This document shows positions 1 through 11,042 of a DNA stretch of 64,000 bases, piece by piece. Under the pieces are notes generated by a model. It did not search any database. It saw only the letters and a program-made list of their open reading frames with translations, and was not told the DNA's origin. A program made the translations under genes and the position numbers. The DNA is from Akebia trifoliata. Lineage: Eukaryota; Streptophyta; Magnoliopsida; Ranunculales; Lardizabalaceae. The stretch lies in contig CM030718.1 of assembly GCA_017979445.1 (NCBI GenBank), forward strand, positions 20,827,021-20,891,020. The letters are read 5' to 3'. Each line of letters opens with the position of its first letter. Position 1 is the first letter of the stretch.

Positions 1-341
1 AATAAATATTTCATAAAACATATTGGAATTAGCCATAATGAAATCTCCTTCTTCAAGAAAGCTTGTAGAAATTATTTATCTCACTTAACCCCTTTCTTTG
101 CTTTTCCAGAACTTATGGGAAAATCTGATAAAAGTAAATGTAGGTAGAGAGAGGACAATTCCTACATTAAAAAAAGAAAAATAGTTATCCTACTCCCCAT
201 AAAAGTAGGTAGATAGGAAAATAACTTTCCCATTATCTTTCACTAATTAAGTAATTGTGTATCTCTTTTCAAAAGCCAATAACCACCTTAAAAGTCCAAA
301 TAATGTCTATATTACCCTTTCATGTGGGACAAATTTTAACA
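1..341 (-). mobile_element. Ty1/copia 3' LTR, cut by the window edge
   Basis: On the minus strand this LTR begins TGTTAAAATTTG at 341, directly after a purine-rich tract, and runs off the window at base 1. Bases 1 to about 215 match 7206 to 7423 in the same orientation, which marks them as the two LTRs of one element. The TG start, the adjoining polypurine tract and the pol domains between the two repeats agree. The far end of the LTR lies outside the window, so its full length is unknown. Confidence 0.85.
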
Positions 342-356
342 TTCTCCCACTTGGCC
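342..356 (-). other. Polypurine tract of the copia element
   Basis: The minus strand reads CCAAGTGGGAGAA immediately before the TG start of the 3' LTR. A purine run in this position primes plus-strand DNA synthesis in LTR retrotransposons. It supports minus-strand orientation for the whole element. Confidence 0.75.
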
Positions 357-737
357 CATATGAATGACGCTTACTTGGATTGACAAGGTAAACATAACAT
401 GCGCATAACATTAGCTTATTTTAGTGAGATTACAATAATATTATAATTTAAATAGCTTACCAACATTAGTCATGACGGTAAATATCAATAAAGTGATATC
501 TTCCCTTCCTTGCACTACAATGCTAGCAAATCATTTAATTATAATCCATTATAGGAAGAAACTGTAATGTCCCCATAATGTCTTTGTCAAAGACGATTCT
601 TGTCATCAATAATCCATCTTCATAATTACATAATTGATGGTAAGCAGGAAAAAAAATGTCAAAAACACAATTATTAATATCTCTATTGATGTTATAGAAC
701 AAAAAAAAAATAAAACATAGAGATCCACAAAGATACC
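357..737 (-). other. Copia 3' untranslated stretch
   Basis: This AT-rich sequence lies between the RNase H stop and the polypurine tract. No domain is visible in any frame, and short open frames here have no recognisable content. Confidence 0.5.
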
Positions 738-1345
738 TCAGGGATGGCAACAAATAGCCATGCGATCAACATGTTCCTTAAATGTTTTTGGTGCTAACCC
801 TTTAGTCAAAGGATCTACAATCATGAGCTTAGTCTTAATATGTTTTATAAACAATGTTTGTTTCTGAATTTCCTCCTTAACAGCCAAATATTTAAGCTCC
901 ACATGCTTAGTGCCATTAGAATATTTGTCGTTCTTGGAGAAAAAGACTGTTGCAAAATTATCACAATACATTCTCAATGGCCTGACAATGCTGTCGACAA
1001 TTCCAAGTCCCGAGATAAAATTCCGCAACCATAAAGCATGAACTGTGGCCTCAAAGCATGCCACAAATACAGCTTCCATAGTAGATGCTGCTATGATAGT
1101 CAGTTTGGCGCTTTTCCATGATGTTGCTCCTCCATCTAATAGAAACAAGTGACCAAAAGTTGACTTCCGACTATCAACACAACCAGCAAAATCTGAGTCG
1201 GAGTAGCCAACCACCTCCAACTGATGTTTTGTTCCCTTTAAGTATCTTAAAACTTTCTTTGCAGCCTTCCAATGCTCCATTCCGGGATTACTTTGGTATC
1301 TCCCGAGCATTCCAACTTCAAAACTAATGTCTGTTCATGTACAAG
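738..1345 (-). pseudogene. Copia RNase H domain (pol C-terminus)
   Basis: This is the C-terminal RNase H region of copia polyprotein, which degrades the RNA strand of the RNA-DNA hybrid during reverse transcription. The leader YLKGTKHQLEVVGYSDSDFAG holds the first catalytic aspartate. The second acidic residue is in AASTMEAVFVAC and the third aspartate in YCDNFATV. The usual tail KHIKTKLMIVDPLTKGL follows, then a stop near 738. About 190 codons are open, but the frame is lost going upstream into RT, so the polyprotein cannot be made as one piece. Family assignment is firm; activity is very unlikely. Confidence 0.9.
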
Positions 1346-2600
1346 TTTGAGCATACATCAAGCTTCCAACAACATATGCATAAGGAATATTTTCCATTCT
1401 TTTCTTTTCTTTTCTAATGCATTCTGTGGACAATCCTTTTCACTGAACTTGTCCCCTTGACAAATAAGAGTAGGAGTGGCCGCACATTCAGCCATATGAA
1501 ATCTATCAAGAACTTTATTGATATATCCCTTTTGAGACAACCCTAACAATCTACATAATCTATCATCAAATATTTTAATTCATATCACGTAAGTTGCCTC
1601 ACCCATACCTTTCATTTCAAATTTCATAGAAAGAAATCTCTTGGTTTCATTCAGTATACTAAGATCATTACTGGTAAGTAATATATCGTCAACATACAAA
1701 ATTAAGAAAGTAAACTTGCTTCCATTGACCTATAGATATATACACCGATCAATGGTATTTTCCTTAAATCCAAAGGATGTGATGATATCATTAAACTTAG
1801 ATACCATTGGCTAGAAGCTTGTTTAAACTTGTCCCCTTGACAATAAGAGTAGGAGTGGCCGCACATTCAGCCATATGAAATCTATCAAGAACTTTATTGA
1901 TATATCCCTTTTGAGACAACCCTAACAATCTACATAATCTATCATCAAATATTTTAATTCATATCACGTAAGTTGCCTCACCCATACCTTTCATTTCAAA
2001 TTTCATAGAAAGAAATCTCTTGGTTTCATTCAGTATACTAAGATCATTACTGGTAAGTAATATATCGTCAACATACAAAATTAAGAAAGTAAACTTGCTT
2101 CCATTGACCTATAGATATATACACCGATCAATGGTATTTTCCTTAAATCCAAAGGATGTGATGATATCATTAAACTTAGATACCATTGTCTAGAAGCTTG
2201 TTTAAGTTCATAAATTGACTTCTTTAATTTGCATACCATATGCTCATTTCCTTTAATCAAGAAACCTTCAAGTTGATCCATTTAAACCTTTTCATCTAAA
2301 TTTCCATTCAAAAAAGTAGTTTTCACATCTATTTGGTGTAACTCCAAATCGAAATGAGCCACCAGTGCCATTATGATCCTAAGAGAGTCCTTCTTCGATA
2401 CAGGATAGAACGTTTCTTTATAATCAACACCTCCCTTTTGAGTGAAATCTTTTGCAACAAATCTAGCTTTATGTCGTTTAATATTGCCATTGTAGTCACG
2501 TTTGGTCTTAAAGACCCACTTACACCTGACTCTCTTAAAACCTTTAGGCAAATGAACAACATCCAAAACTTCATTTTGTTCCATTGATTTCAACTCATCA
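1346..2600 (-). pseudogene. Copia reverse transcriptase, frame-broken and internally duplicated
   Basis: Reverse transcriptase (RVT_2 type) of the copia polyprotein. From the N-terminal side one reads CKWVFKTKRDYNGNIKRHKA, then ARFVAKDFTQKGGVDYKETF, then LHQIDVKTTFLNG, then CKLKKSIYELKQASRQWY. The catalytic box YVDDIL is present near 2060 and again near 1680. The double box comes from a direct tandem duplication of about 380 bp inside the domain. A stop separates the block ending NGNLDEKV from the next segment near 2281, and further shifts follow. This is an inactive relic. Confidence 0.9.
1446..2204. repeat. Tandem duplication of about 380 bp inside copia RT
   Basis: Bases 1446-1825 and 1826-2204 are nearly identical. 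I see a one-base difference in the A-run of ACAAATAAGAG/ACAATAAGAG and one substitution (TTGGCTAG/TTGTCTAG) in the stretch compared by eye. Each copy carries the RT catalytic box. The near-identity indicates that the duplication is much younger than the element, whose LTRs and frames are eroded. Confidence 0.9.
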
Positions 2601-3905
2601 TTTATAGCATTGATCGACTTTTCAGAATTACCACTTTCAATAGCTTGTGAAAATGAAACTGGATCTTTACTTGTCCCTAAATCATAGTTAGATTCTTGTA
2701 GATATACCAAAAAATCATTTGAAATAGTTGATCTCCTTTCTCTTTGAGATCTCCTTAATGATATTCCTTGGGAATGTTTTGCAATTGGTTCATTGGTGAC
2801 ATTTTCATTATGGAGTGACTGATTACTAGATTGTTGTTCAATGTTATCATACTGTTCGACAATTAGAAAAACAACAATTTTTGTTGAAGTTATGGGTATC
2901 AGGATACGCACTTGAACTTCTTCGATAACCACATTACGTGATACATCACTCCTACTAATTTCACCATTCTCAAGGAATTTGACATTTTCGATTTCAACAA
3001 TTCTCGTACTATGGTTAGGGTAGTACAATCTATACCCTTTGGACTTCTCTAGGTAACTAATAAAGTACCTGCTTACAGTTCTAGAATTCAACTTCTTTTC
3101 ATATGGATTATAGATACTAGCCTCTGCTGGACAACCCCAAATATGAAAGTGTCTCAAGCTTGATTTCCTTCTCATCCACAATTCAAAAGGAGTCTTTTGA
3201 ACTGTCTTACTAGGAACTCGGTTAAGCAAATAAACGACTGTCTTAAGGGCTTCCATCAGCAATGAAATGGGCACTGAAGAGTTACTTAACATACTCCTAA
3301 CCATTTCCATAAGAGTACAATTATGCCTTTCAACCACACCATTCTGCTGAGGCGTATTAGGCATTGTGTATTGTGCACAAATACCATGCTCTTCTAGGAA
3401 TTTAGCAAACGGTCCTGGACATTATTTTATTCCATCATACCTTTGTAATACTTACCACCTCTATTTGATCAAATGATTCTCACCTTTCTATCTAATTGTT
3501 GCTCAACTTCAACAATATATGCTTTTAAAGAATTTATTGCTTGAGACTTTTCATGCAATAAATAAACATAATCGTAACGTGAAAAATCATTGATGAAAGT
3601 GATTAAGTACTTTTCTCCACCAAAAGATGGTGAGTCGAAAGATCCACATATATCAGTATGGACAATCTCTAAAAACAATTTCACTTCTTGTCGCGCCTTT
3701 CTTTGTATGTTTGTTTGTTTTCCTTTAATGCAATCCACACATACATCGAAATCAATAAAATCAAGATTTGAAAGAATCCCATTTTTTACCAATCTCTTCA
3801 TTCTTTCTTTGGTTATATGATCTAGTCTTTTATGCCACGAGAAAGAAGAATTCTTATGAACTCTGGTACGTTTAGTTCAAACGTCATGATGCAGGGTGAG
3901 GAGTG
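2600..3905 (-). pseudogene. Copia integrase (zinc-binding and catalytic domains)
   Basis: Integrase inserts the cDNA into the genome. The N-terminal pre-integrase region is visible as SFSWHKRLDHITKERM followed by CVDCIKGKQTN, giving the HHCC zinc ligands. The catalytic triad can be traced as D in VHTDICGSF, D in FINDFSRYDYVYLLH and E in NTPQQNGVVERHN. The downstream GKSK-like region with FHIWGCPAEASIYNPYEKKL is typical of copia. The frame is broken between 3364 and 3469. The 5' side is cut off from the protease by the solo LTR at about 3917. Confidence 0.9.
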
Positions 3906-3916
3906 ATGTTCGAGCT

Positions 3917-4945
3917 ATAAATGATGATAAAATTAAAACAAAAGAAAATATTGGCACGCAAAGGTTGAACCATAGAGACAACGTTAATCCAAAGTATATT
4001 TACTTCCAATCTAATTTAAGTTTACGGAAACGATTAAAAATAATTTTTGAAGGGGATTTATCTAAAATAAACTATTGAAATAAAAACTAAAAAATTACGC
4101 TAGAGAAGTATATATCAATTGGATCCACTTTCACAAGCTTTATTAGTGAATTTTGATTCTCTTATTATCTCAATCCACTAAACAAAGTTAATGTTTGTAC
4201 ATAAAAAAATCAAGCAGTTAAAATATAAATAAGGTCAAAAGTATGCAATAATTTAGGCATAAATTATTAGATAAACATTAACTATTTTCTGTAGAGCATG
4301 GTTCTTTTTGAACTTATCAAAGGAAGAAATCATCAAAACTATGAGAAACATTTAATATTCAATATAATAATAAAAACTTACGTTATCTTAATAACTTAGG
4401 CCGAGATTATTAGATAAACATTGACTGTTCTATATAAAGTATGATTCTTCTTGAACTTATCAAATATAAAAACATCAGAACTTTGAGAAACATTCAATGG
4501 TTAGCATAATAATACAAACCCAACATTATCATAATAAGGCTATGAAGCAATTTCGAGAACAATCAAAACACTGACAAATCTTACTCCGACTTCCTCAACT
4601 GATCTAATGGAGATTTAGCCAACAGTCATTGCAAAAATAATAAAGTACACATAAAAAGAAAATGTAGAAATGAGAGAAATAAATTATCTTTATTACTTGA
4701 CTTGAAACCGACAAAGCCTCCTTACAACTTTCGTAGACCTAAGAAAGAAAAATATAAAAACCTAAACTAAAAGAAAGAGAAATTAACCTCCGAGAGAGAT
4801 TGGAGATTTCCCAAAAAGATATCCGATGCCCTCTGGTCTGGTTTTCTATTTATAGAGAGACCAGATTAGGAATTCTTGGATAATTAGTGTTTCGGAAGTA
4901 CTCCAAGATTACAAAAATACTAAAGTCCTACTTCAATTTAAATGT
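3917..4945 (-). mobile_element. Solo LTR of an Athila-like Ty3/gypsy element inside the copia element
   Basis: Read on the minus strand, this block parallels the 5' LTR of the Athila element at 11043-12282. Shared landmarks include GAAAGTTGTAAGGA, GTTAATGTTTATCTAATAAT, AAAGCTTGTGAA and the terminal TTTTATCATCATTTATA. Copia protease sequence ends on one side and pre-integrase sequence resumes on the other, so it interrupts pol. There is no gypsy internal DNA or second LTR, which fits loss by LTR-LTR recombination. A partial internal direct repeat of about 140 bp (4260-4530, TTATCTAATAATY...GATAAGTTCAA) is also present. The exact ends and the target duplication are not clear. Confidence 0.75.
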
Positions 4946-5335
4946 CTTTCAGATTAAATCTATATAACCCCTTAGATAAAATACCAAAACTAACAAATGA
5001 GTCATTACTCAACAAACGAAAACCCTTATGTTCAAAATACAATGCATAACCATCATAATCATGTCTTGACATGGAAATTAAATTTCTAAAATAGAAGGAA
5101 CATAAAGAGTATCAAATAGGTCCAAACAATGGCCTGACTCTAAAACCAAACGTAAAGTTCCAACACCAACAACTGGTACTTGAGTTATATTTCCCAAGAC
5201 TATAAAATGCTCATTTTCCTTTATGTTTTGGATCGAAAGGAAGTCCAACATTGAATTTGAAACATGAATAGTAAAACCAGAGCCAATCCACCACGTATTA
5301 GAAAGAACTTAAGTCATATTTGATTCGAAACATAC
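4946..5335 (-). pseudogene. Copia aspartic protease remnant
   Basis: The minus strand encodes the start of a copia protease, including WWIGSGFTIHVSNS, where the family has W-x-D-S-G. The active-site aspartate is therefore replaced by glycine. VPVVGVGTLRL and LFDTLYVPSIL follow, then a frame loss within FPCQDM. The domain runs toward the pre-integrase linker and is interrupted by the solo LTR. Protease matures Gag-Pol; this copy cannot. Confidence 0.8.
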
Positions 5336-6160
5336 ATAAGTCAATAGCTTACCTTTTTTCTCGAACCAAGCTCTATATTTTGGGCAATTTTTTTGTAAAT
5401 GCCCATAGTCATGATAGAAATAGCATTGCGGTCCATTATGTTCCCTCTTGCGAGCCCCATTGACATGAGAAGGTCCCACAACCTTCAATGGATCTTTATT
5501 GAAACTCTTCTTCAGTTTCTTTCCTTTGCTTCCAACTTCATGACTCATAACATTAACTGAATGTTGTCCTTGTTGCCTAAGCCTTGCCTCTTCTTGAATT
5601 AACATATTTGACAATTCATTAACATTCCACTTTTCCTTAATAATGTTATAGTGAATCTAAAATAGCCGATACTGAGTAGGCAAGTAATTCAAAATGAATT
5701 GAACAAGGAAACTTTCATCAACATTCATACCCAGAGATTTGCAGCTAGATTGGTCAGTTCAAGGACATGCTCATTCATTCACCAACTACCATCAAATTTC
5801 ATGGGGGTAAGTTCAGCCATTAATCTCCCTCCAAGGGACTTGTTCACTAAACGAAACCGATGTTCTATAGCCTTGAAATATTCTTTTGCATTTTCAATTT
5901 GAGGAAATGTTGACTTAATATTGTTCGCAATACACATTTGCATAAGCATGATGCTTAATCTGTTCGATCTTTCCCATGACTTAGACAAAGTTTGCTGCTC
6001 CGAACTGCTTGTTTCAATAATAGTAGCCAGTTTGTCAATTCATAGTGCTAAGTCAAGATCCAGAACACCAAGGTAAAACTGGATCTATTCCTTCCAGTTA
6101 TAGAAATTAGTTCCATTAAAGATCGAAACAGAAGAAGCTAGCGAATGAAGTGAAACAAGA
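5309..6160 (-). pseudogene. Copia gag with a CCHC zinc knuckle missing one cysteine
   Basis: Gag is the capsid-like RNA-binding protein of the element. The upstream part begins near SVSIFNGTNFYNWKE (about 6140), where an in-frame stop follows. The UBN2-type core continues with LGGRLMAELTPMKFDGSW. The zinc knuckle reads CYFYHDYGHLQKNC. Compared with the CX2CX4HX4C pattern, the second cysteine is tyrosine. The segment between 5614 and 5779 is out of frame. Clear family, dead gene. Confidence 0.85.
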
Positions 6161-7205
6161 ATTGACACTGCAATAAAATCATCACAACATTAATGCTTTG
6201 AAAAAATTACTTCCATTAGTAATATTGCATTCAATCTTTGGATTAACTAATGTAATATACTAATATTCAAATTTAATGGTGATTTTTTACTCACCTAAGC
6301 ATAATTGACAACCCTTCAAAGTTTGATTGGTTTGTCACTTTTGAGCATCGATTCCAATCTCACTATCATTCTATTTAGTATCCTAATAATTTAATGACTA
6401 CTTGAAAGTTGGTGCACCTTTGGGTCAAACCATAATAATCAAATAATCATTCCATAATAATTTTGCAAAGTCATAATTCAATTCAATATTTATAACTTAT
6501 CCCAGCAGGATCACTTTGGTGACAACATGCTAACCATAATATAAATATCGATTGATAAATAACCAAGTAAAAATAGGTCCACGTTCAAAGCAGATAAATA
6601 ACATTCTAGAATAAAAATATTATCATAAAAGAGAGTAGCTTAATTGGTAAGCATGTATTGCTTTGAACACTCTGTTTTGAGTTCAAAACCATATACTAAA
6701 ATGGTCTACATGTATTAAATCATACGACCCAACAAATGCTCACCAAAAAGTAATCATTTAAACAAAATAGTAAGCCCAATCAAACAAAGAAGATGGCCAG
6801 GGAACAACAAAACTCAAAACAATTAATGGAACATTTATGCCAATAATTTGACAGTTTGAATTGTGAGTAAATGAAACCATTATGCAGCCAACAAATTTGG
6901 AATCAACTGATACGAAATCAAACCGACACAAGCTAATAAATATCTACACAGAATCATGATATTCCAATAATGTAAAATCCCAATAAATCCGACAAACATC
7001 ATAGGAATTTTTGGAATCAGTGAACAATGAGTTCCGAACATTATGAACACAAAACATTGAACATAAAACAATAACCAGATCAAAAAATATTAATGAAATC
7101 AATTTCTATATTAAAAGGAAAATCATGATAGTTTCTGCCTTGCTAATTTACTGAAATAGGAATCTTCAACTATCATGAAAATCACATAATCATCTTTTAT
7201 GCGGA
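6161..7205. other. Copia leader and 5' LTR interior without genes
   Basis: AT-rich DNA between gag and the recognisable 5' LTR segment. I found no clear tRNA-Met-type primer-binding site (TGGTATCAGAGC), so the LTR/leader boundary is unresolved. Apart from the SINE-like unit at 6630, nothing is recognisable. Confidence 0.4.
6630..6720 (+). mobile_element. SINE-like unit with pol III box A and box B
   Basis: TAGCTTAATTGG at 6636 fits a box A and GTTCAAAAC at 6681 fits box B (GWTCRANNC). The spacing of about 45 bases is tRNA-like. The sequence does not fold as a full tRNA and no tail or target duplication was found, so this is only a candidate tRNA-derived SINE head. Confidence 0.35.
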
Positions 7206-7427
7206 AATAAATATTTCATAAAACATACCAGAATCAACCATAATGAAATCTCCTTCTTCAAAGAAAGTTAGTAGAAATTATTTCTCTCAATTAACCCCTT
7301 TTCTTTGCTTTACCAGAAAGTATGGGAAAATCGAATAAAAGATAATGTGGGTAGAAAGAGGACAATTCCTACATTTCAAAAAAGAAAAACAGTTATCCTA
7401 TTCCCCATAAAAGTAGGTAGATAAGAG
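7206..7427 (-). mobile_element. Copia 5' LTR, truncated at its 5' end
   Basis: This block matches the left LTR from base 1 to about 215 with scattered differences, then stops matching at about 7424. The roughly 126 bp that would complete the TG end (matching 216-341) are absent. The adjacent DNA is a 3-ketoacyl-CoA synthase fragment, so a deletion or rearrangement removed this terminus. Confidence 0.8.
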
Positions 7428-7449
7428 ACCTTACTAATCAATATGTTTT

Positions 7450-7865
7450 AGATTAGATCATGATTGTCGATAAGTTATTGGATCAACATAACTCTTAGCA
7501 AGCCACAAGGTACTGATCAAGACAATCGAGCCACGGGTTTTTACGGGGTTTCTTGACCCGAGAAGGACTACCCAAACTGCACTGTTACACTTGAACCCAG
7601 ACCTGAATGCTAATTGCCACAGATGGTCATCTCGTTTTACCCTCTCCTTTGCCTCTAAATAGGCCAATTCATACCAAATACAGCTACTTGAGGTGTTACC
7701 AAAATGATGCAAGGTCATTTGACTTGCTTCGATGTTCTTATCTCTCAATTATAGGTTCTTTTGTAGCTCCTCTAGTACAATTTTACTAGTGGTGTGCATG
7801 CAAAAATGCTCGAAGGAGAGCTTGAAATCAAGAATGTATGGTTTTGATGCCCAAATATAAAGGTG
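7450..7865 (-). pseudogene. 3-ketoacyl-CoA synthase (KCS/FAE1-type) C-terminal fragment
   Basis: KCS enzymes condense malonyl-CoA with long acyl-CoAs in the ER to make very-long-chain fatty acids for wax and suberin. The minus strand reads [15 protein letters not shown], then [10 protein letters not shown]. An in-frame TAA comes next, where a glutamine codon (CAA) is likely. [12 protein letters not shown] then carries the family's C-terminal catalytic His and Asn. [17 protein letters not shown] follows, then a frameshift, then [10 protein letters not shown], which resembles the usual KCS C-terminus. Only the last part of a protein of about 500 residues is present; the N-terminal acyl-binding half is missing. 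It sits between a truncated LTR and CACTA-like DNA, so it may be transposon-captured or simply a pseudogene remnant. Confidence 0.92.
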
Positions 7866-8835
7866 AATAATTTTTTTTTTTGCAGAGAGATGTCTAAAAA
7901 AGCTACCAAATTTCATCTATTTAGAAGCTTTAGAGATCAAGGTTGTTTACAAATACAATTCGGGCCTTTTACTTATAGAAGAACATCAAACGCATTCGAA
8001 TCTCGCATGTTTATTCAACAAAAAGAACACTTAGAAATAAGGAAGAAGAACCACTTTTCAACAGATACATTTTTAGAGTACAAATAGCTCTGTAGAACCC
8101 AAACTAAGATCACAAATTCCAATAACAGAAGACCAATAGGTGAGAAAACCCGAAATTGACTTGTAAGTATTGTTCCCAAAGTAATATTTGTTGTAATTCT
8201 ACTTAGTTGAAGTTGATTCTTTCTGAGAAGATGAAAACTCAGTCTTCTCTTTATAAACTAATGAAAAACGGCCTAAATTTCCTTGTCTTTAACCAAGAAC
8301 CAAAACCCCTTATTTTTCTTTCAAAATCAGCCATCTTTGAGCTCTTAAATCCATAATCTAACAAATTTGAACCAAAGACTCTAATCCGAAGCTATTTTTA
8401 ATTTATCTTAGATTCATTTTCAATCTATTGTATCAACTTTGCCCTAATACCTTGTAGAAAACATCTGATTTTTAGAAAATCTTATTTTTTTCTTTAGATT
8501 TGAATATTGAAATAGATAAAATCTTTAGGTTGAAGAAATATACTTAGAAATGTTTCTAGACTTAGATCCAGAGATGGAGAGCTTCAATAGAGAGAGGTGC
8601 GTCAAATGGTGGAAGTAAGCCTTAATTTCACCATTATTGTAGTAGAGAGAAAGAGAGAATTGAGACTATGATAATTAGAGTGTAGATTCGATTTGTTGGG
8701 AAAATAAATCAAGGTAGATCAAGTATGTAGTTTCGGGGTGAATGACAAATTTTATCAGTCGTTTAGAAATGACAGCCTACGATAGTCGTTGTTTGCGTCA
8801 TATCAGAGTTGAAATAAGGCGTTTTTTACGTAGTG
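7866..8835. mobile_element. DNA ending in a CACTA-like terminus
   Basis: The block ends ...TTTTTTACGTAGTG at 8835, whose reverse complement is CACTACGTAAAAAACG, a CACTA (En/Spm) type end. The next three bases are TGC, the same three that flank the CACTA-like element in the second R locus. No transposase is visible and the other terminus is not found to the left, so the element is partial. The 74-codon open frame at 7863-8087 has no recognisable domain. Confidence 0.45.
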
Positions 8836-9095
8836 TGCATTTTTAACCAAAGAAATTTGATTTTAAATCTCCACGTGCACTCAAATCTATGAGTTAGCCC
8901 ACACATTTTTAATCAAAGAAATTTGATTTTAAATTTCCACATGCACCAAAATCGGTGAGTTAGCCCACCCACATTTTTAATCAAAAAAATTTGATTTTTA
9001 ACTCTAACGTGCACCAAATCAGTGAGTTAAACTCACTCATTTTTATCAAATAAATTTGATTTAAATCTCCACGTGCACTAAAATCAGTGAGTTAG
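8836..9095. repeat. 66-bp minisatellite, about four units (R copy 1)
   Basis: The repeated unit runs from ATTTTTAAYCAAAGAAATTTG through CTCCACGTGCACYAAAATC to AGTGAGTTAGCCCACAC. The same array occurs at 49800-50017 and 52498-52758, and the first unit of each post-CACTA array shares the unusual variant GCACTCAAATCT. That links the two loci as copies of one ancestral sequence. Confidence 0.85.
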
Positions 9096-9418
9096 TTTGA
9101 TTTTTTAGATAGATAAAAAACAAAAAAAATCCTACCTAAGGCTCCCCCAAAACGGAATTGACTTGATGGGTATCTTTTGTTTCTTTTTTTGTTTTTTTTT
9201 GTTTTAAAGAAAAGGGCAAGGGATATTTCATAGAACCTTTCACGCACATAAACGTATGAATCGATTTTAAATATTCGTTTTGATACATACAATACCGAAG
9301 CATGCATATTGACCACACATTGAATCAAGGATGAAATCATGAGACTGACGTCCGAGTAACCTGCACAAAAAGCAAGATCTTTTGCAATAATGACCGAAAA
9401 AACTGATAATGTACTCAC
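9092..9418 (-). CDS. Small ORF recurring in all R copies (unknown)
   Basis: The minus strand encodes roughly 80 meaningful residues starting MSTLSVFSVIIAK, including a stretch around DVSLMISSLIQC and ending YEISLALFF before lysine-rich low-complexity sequence. The same frame is open in the R copies at 52866, 55233 and 57470 despite scattered substitutions. I do not recognise the family. In two copies an ATG further upstream extends it (MYFEKIPQQPPLHK...). It may be the remnant of a captured exon, or simply a frame kept open because the copies are young. No evidence of expression. Confidence 0.25.
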   Translation of the reverse strand: MSTLSVFSVIIAKDLAFCAGYSDVSLMISSLIQCVVNMHASVLYVSKRIFKIDSYVYVRERFYEISLALFFKTKKNKKRNKRYPSSQFRFGGALGRIFFVFYLSKKSN

Positions 9419-9995
9419 TTTATGGAGAGGTGGTTGCTATGGGATTTTTTCAAAGTACATTTTCGATCTCCTCATATCAACTCTAATGAGGGCAATAGAG
9501 ATAGAAAGAGGCGTACATCATTATTGAGTGGGTTTATAAGAGGGAGGATGAAGGACTGGATTAAAGGTGGGTGTGATGTAGTCGTTAATGAGTGTGTGAG
9601 AGTGAGAGAGGCGATGAAGGTGCTGCTATGGGAGAGGACTAAACCAAGAGAGTGAGAAAAAGAAAAAAAATAAATAAGAGGACGGCTGCTATGGAAGGTG
9701 AAGCCAAGAGAGTAAGAAGGGGAGAGAGGTGAGGGGAGTGTACTATGAAGAAGATGGGTCATGAAGGGGTTGTTGGGTGAAGAAGGTGAGCGAAAGAGAG
9801 TTGTTCGAGAGGGGTTGTCGAAGGCATGAAGAAGGTAAATGTAAGTGAAAGGAGACTTCTGTGTGGGCTTTAATGGAGTGAGAAAGAGATGATGGTGAAA
9901 GTGTTGAGGGATGGCTGAAGTGTGATGGAGAGGAGGGCTAATAGAGGCTCTCAACTTTGAGAAGAAGAAGACGGAGGCATGAAGAAGATAGGTAC
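9419..9995. other. R left arm, purine-rich non-coding block
   Basis: A G/A-rich strand with GAGAGTGAGAGAGGCGATGA and GGTGTGATGTAGTCGTTAATG blocks shared with 53080-53650, 55400-55980 and 57720-58066. The long opposite-strand open frame (9472-9954) is Ser/His/Pro/Thr low complexity and shifts or breaks in other copies, so I do not call it a gene. On the minus strand a TATA-like CTTATAAACCC lies upstream of the small ORF; promoter function is only a guess. Confidence 0.5.
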
Positions 9996-11042
9996 TAGGG
10001 GTGCAACTTGGTTCGGGTTGGTTCGGTTTAGAGCCAAATCAAAACCGAACTCTCCAAGGTTGGTTCCATTATATGGGAACCAGAACCAGAACCGAACCAA
10101 ATTGCTCTAGAACCGAACCAAACCAAACCAAACCGACCTTAATTCGGTTCGGTTCGGTTCCATGGGTTGTCAAAAAATTTCTTAAGCAAATATTTTTACA
10201 AACTTGATCCTCAAAACTTTCCTTAACACTTTCACAAATTGAATAAACTAGCTCATAATAATAAAATAAGAACTTAAAAAAAAAAAACCAAATAAAAACT
10301 CATTAAGTTCATTTAAGAACCTTAATAACTTCAAAATTTCAATAAAATAGTTCATAAATAATAAAATATGAAAAAAATATATAATTTATCATCTTAATAA
10401 TTACAAAAATTAAATAAAATAGCTCATAAATAATAAAATAAGAACTTAATATTGAAAAAGTAATCCCTTAAAATGAATTAATCAATCTTAACACTTTGAA
10501 AAAATCAGGTAAAATGATTCTTATATAATAAAACATGAACTAAAATTGGGAAAATAAAACCAATGGTTACTAATGGAAGTTATGGAATCATGAAACACAG
10601 ATTGATATTCTAAATGGGATTATTTTGATAAAGATACTTTCATGACTCGAAATCCCCTAAATAAATAAATAAATAAATCCTCAAATTTCTTTATGCCTCA
10701 AACATGTCTAAACTAAACAAAAACAACCTTATAAGACAAATCAAAAATGTATTAAAGAAAAACTAAATATTTCAAGGTTCACTTTAACTTACTCTATATC
10801 TTTTTAACATCAGTTGGAGCTGTAACGCTAGGGAAGAAAACCCCTGTCCCTCCAGATTCCTTCACAAAACCACCTTTGTAATATCCATTTACCTAAAAAT
10901 GCAAAAATCGATTGACCTTAGTTTTCGACCTCTGCTAAATTATAAAACTTGGTTGTACAAAGCTCTCAACCTACAAACAACAAAGCGAAAAAAAGAAACC
11001 CATTTATCCATTAAAGCTAAAAAAGGAAAGTTTTAAATAGAA

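Noticed and set aside
9150..9210. 58-base GTGAGT...TTTTTGTGCAG intron in the small R frame (seen clearly near 57660-57730)
   Set aside because: Good donor and acceptor strings exist, but the spacing is shorter than usual plant introns and the frame is open without splicing.
9472..9954. 160-codon minus-strand frame in the purine-rich block
   Set aside because: Low-complexity Ser/His/Thr/Pro composition that breaks in the other R copies. It looks like a compositional frame.
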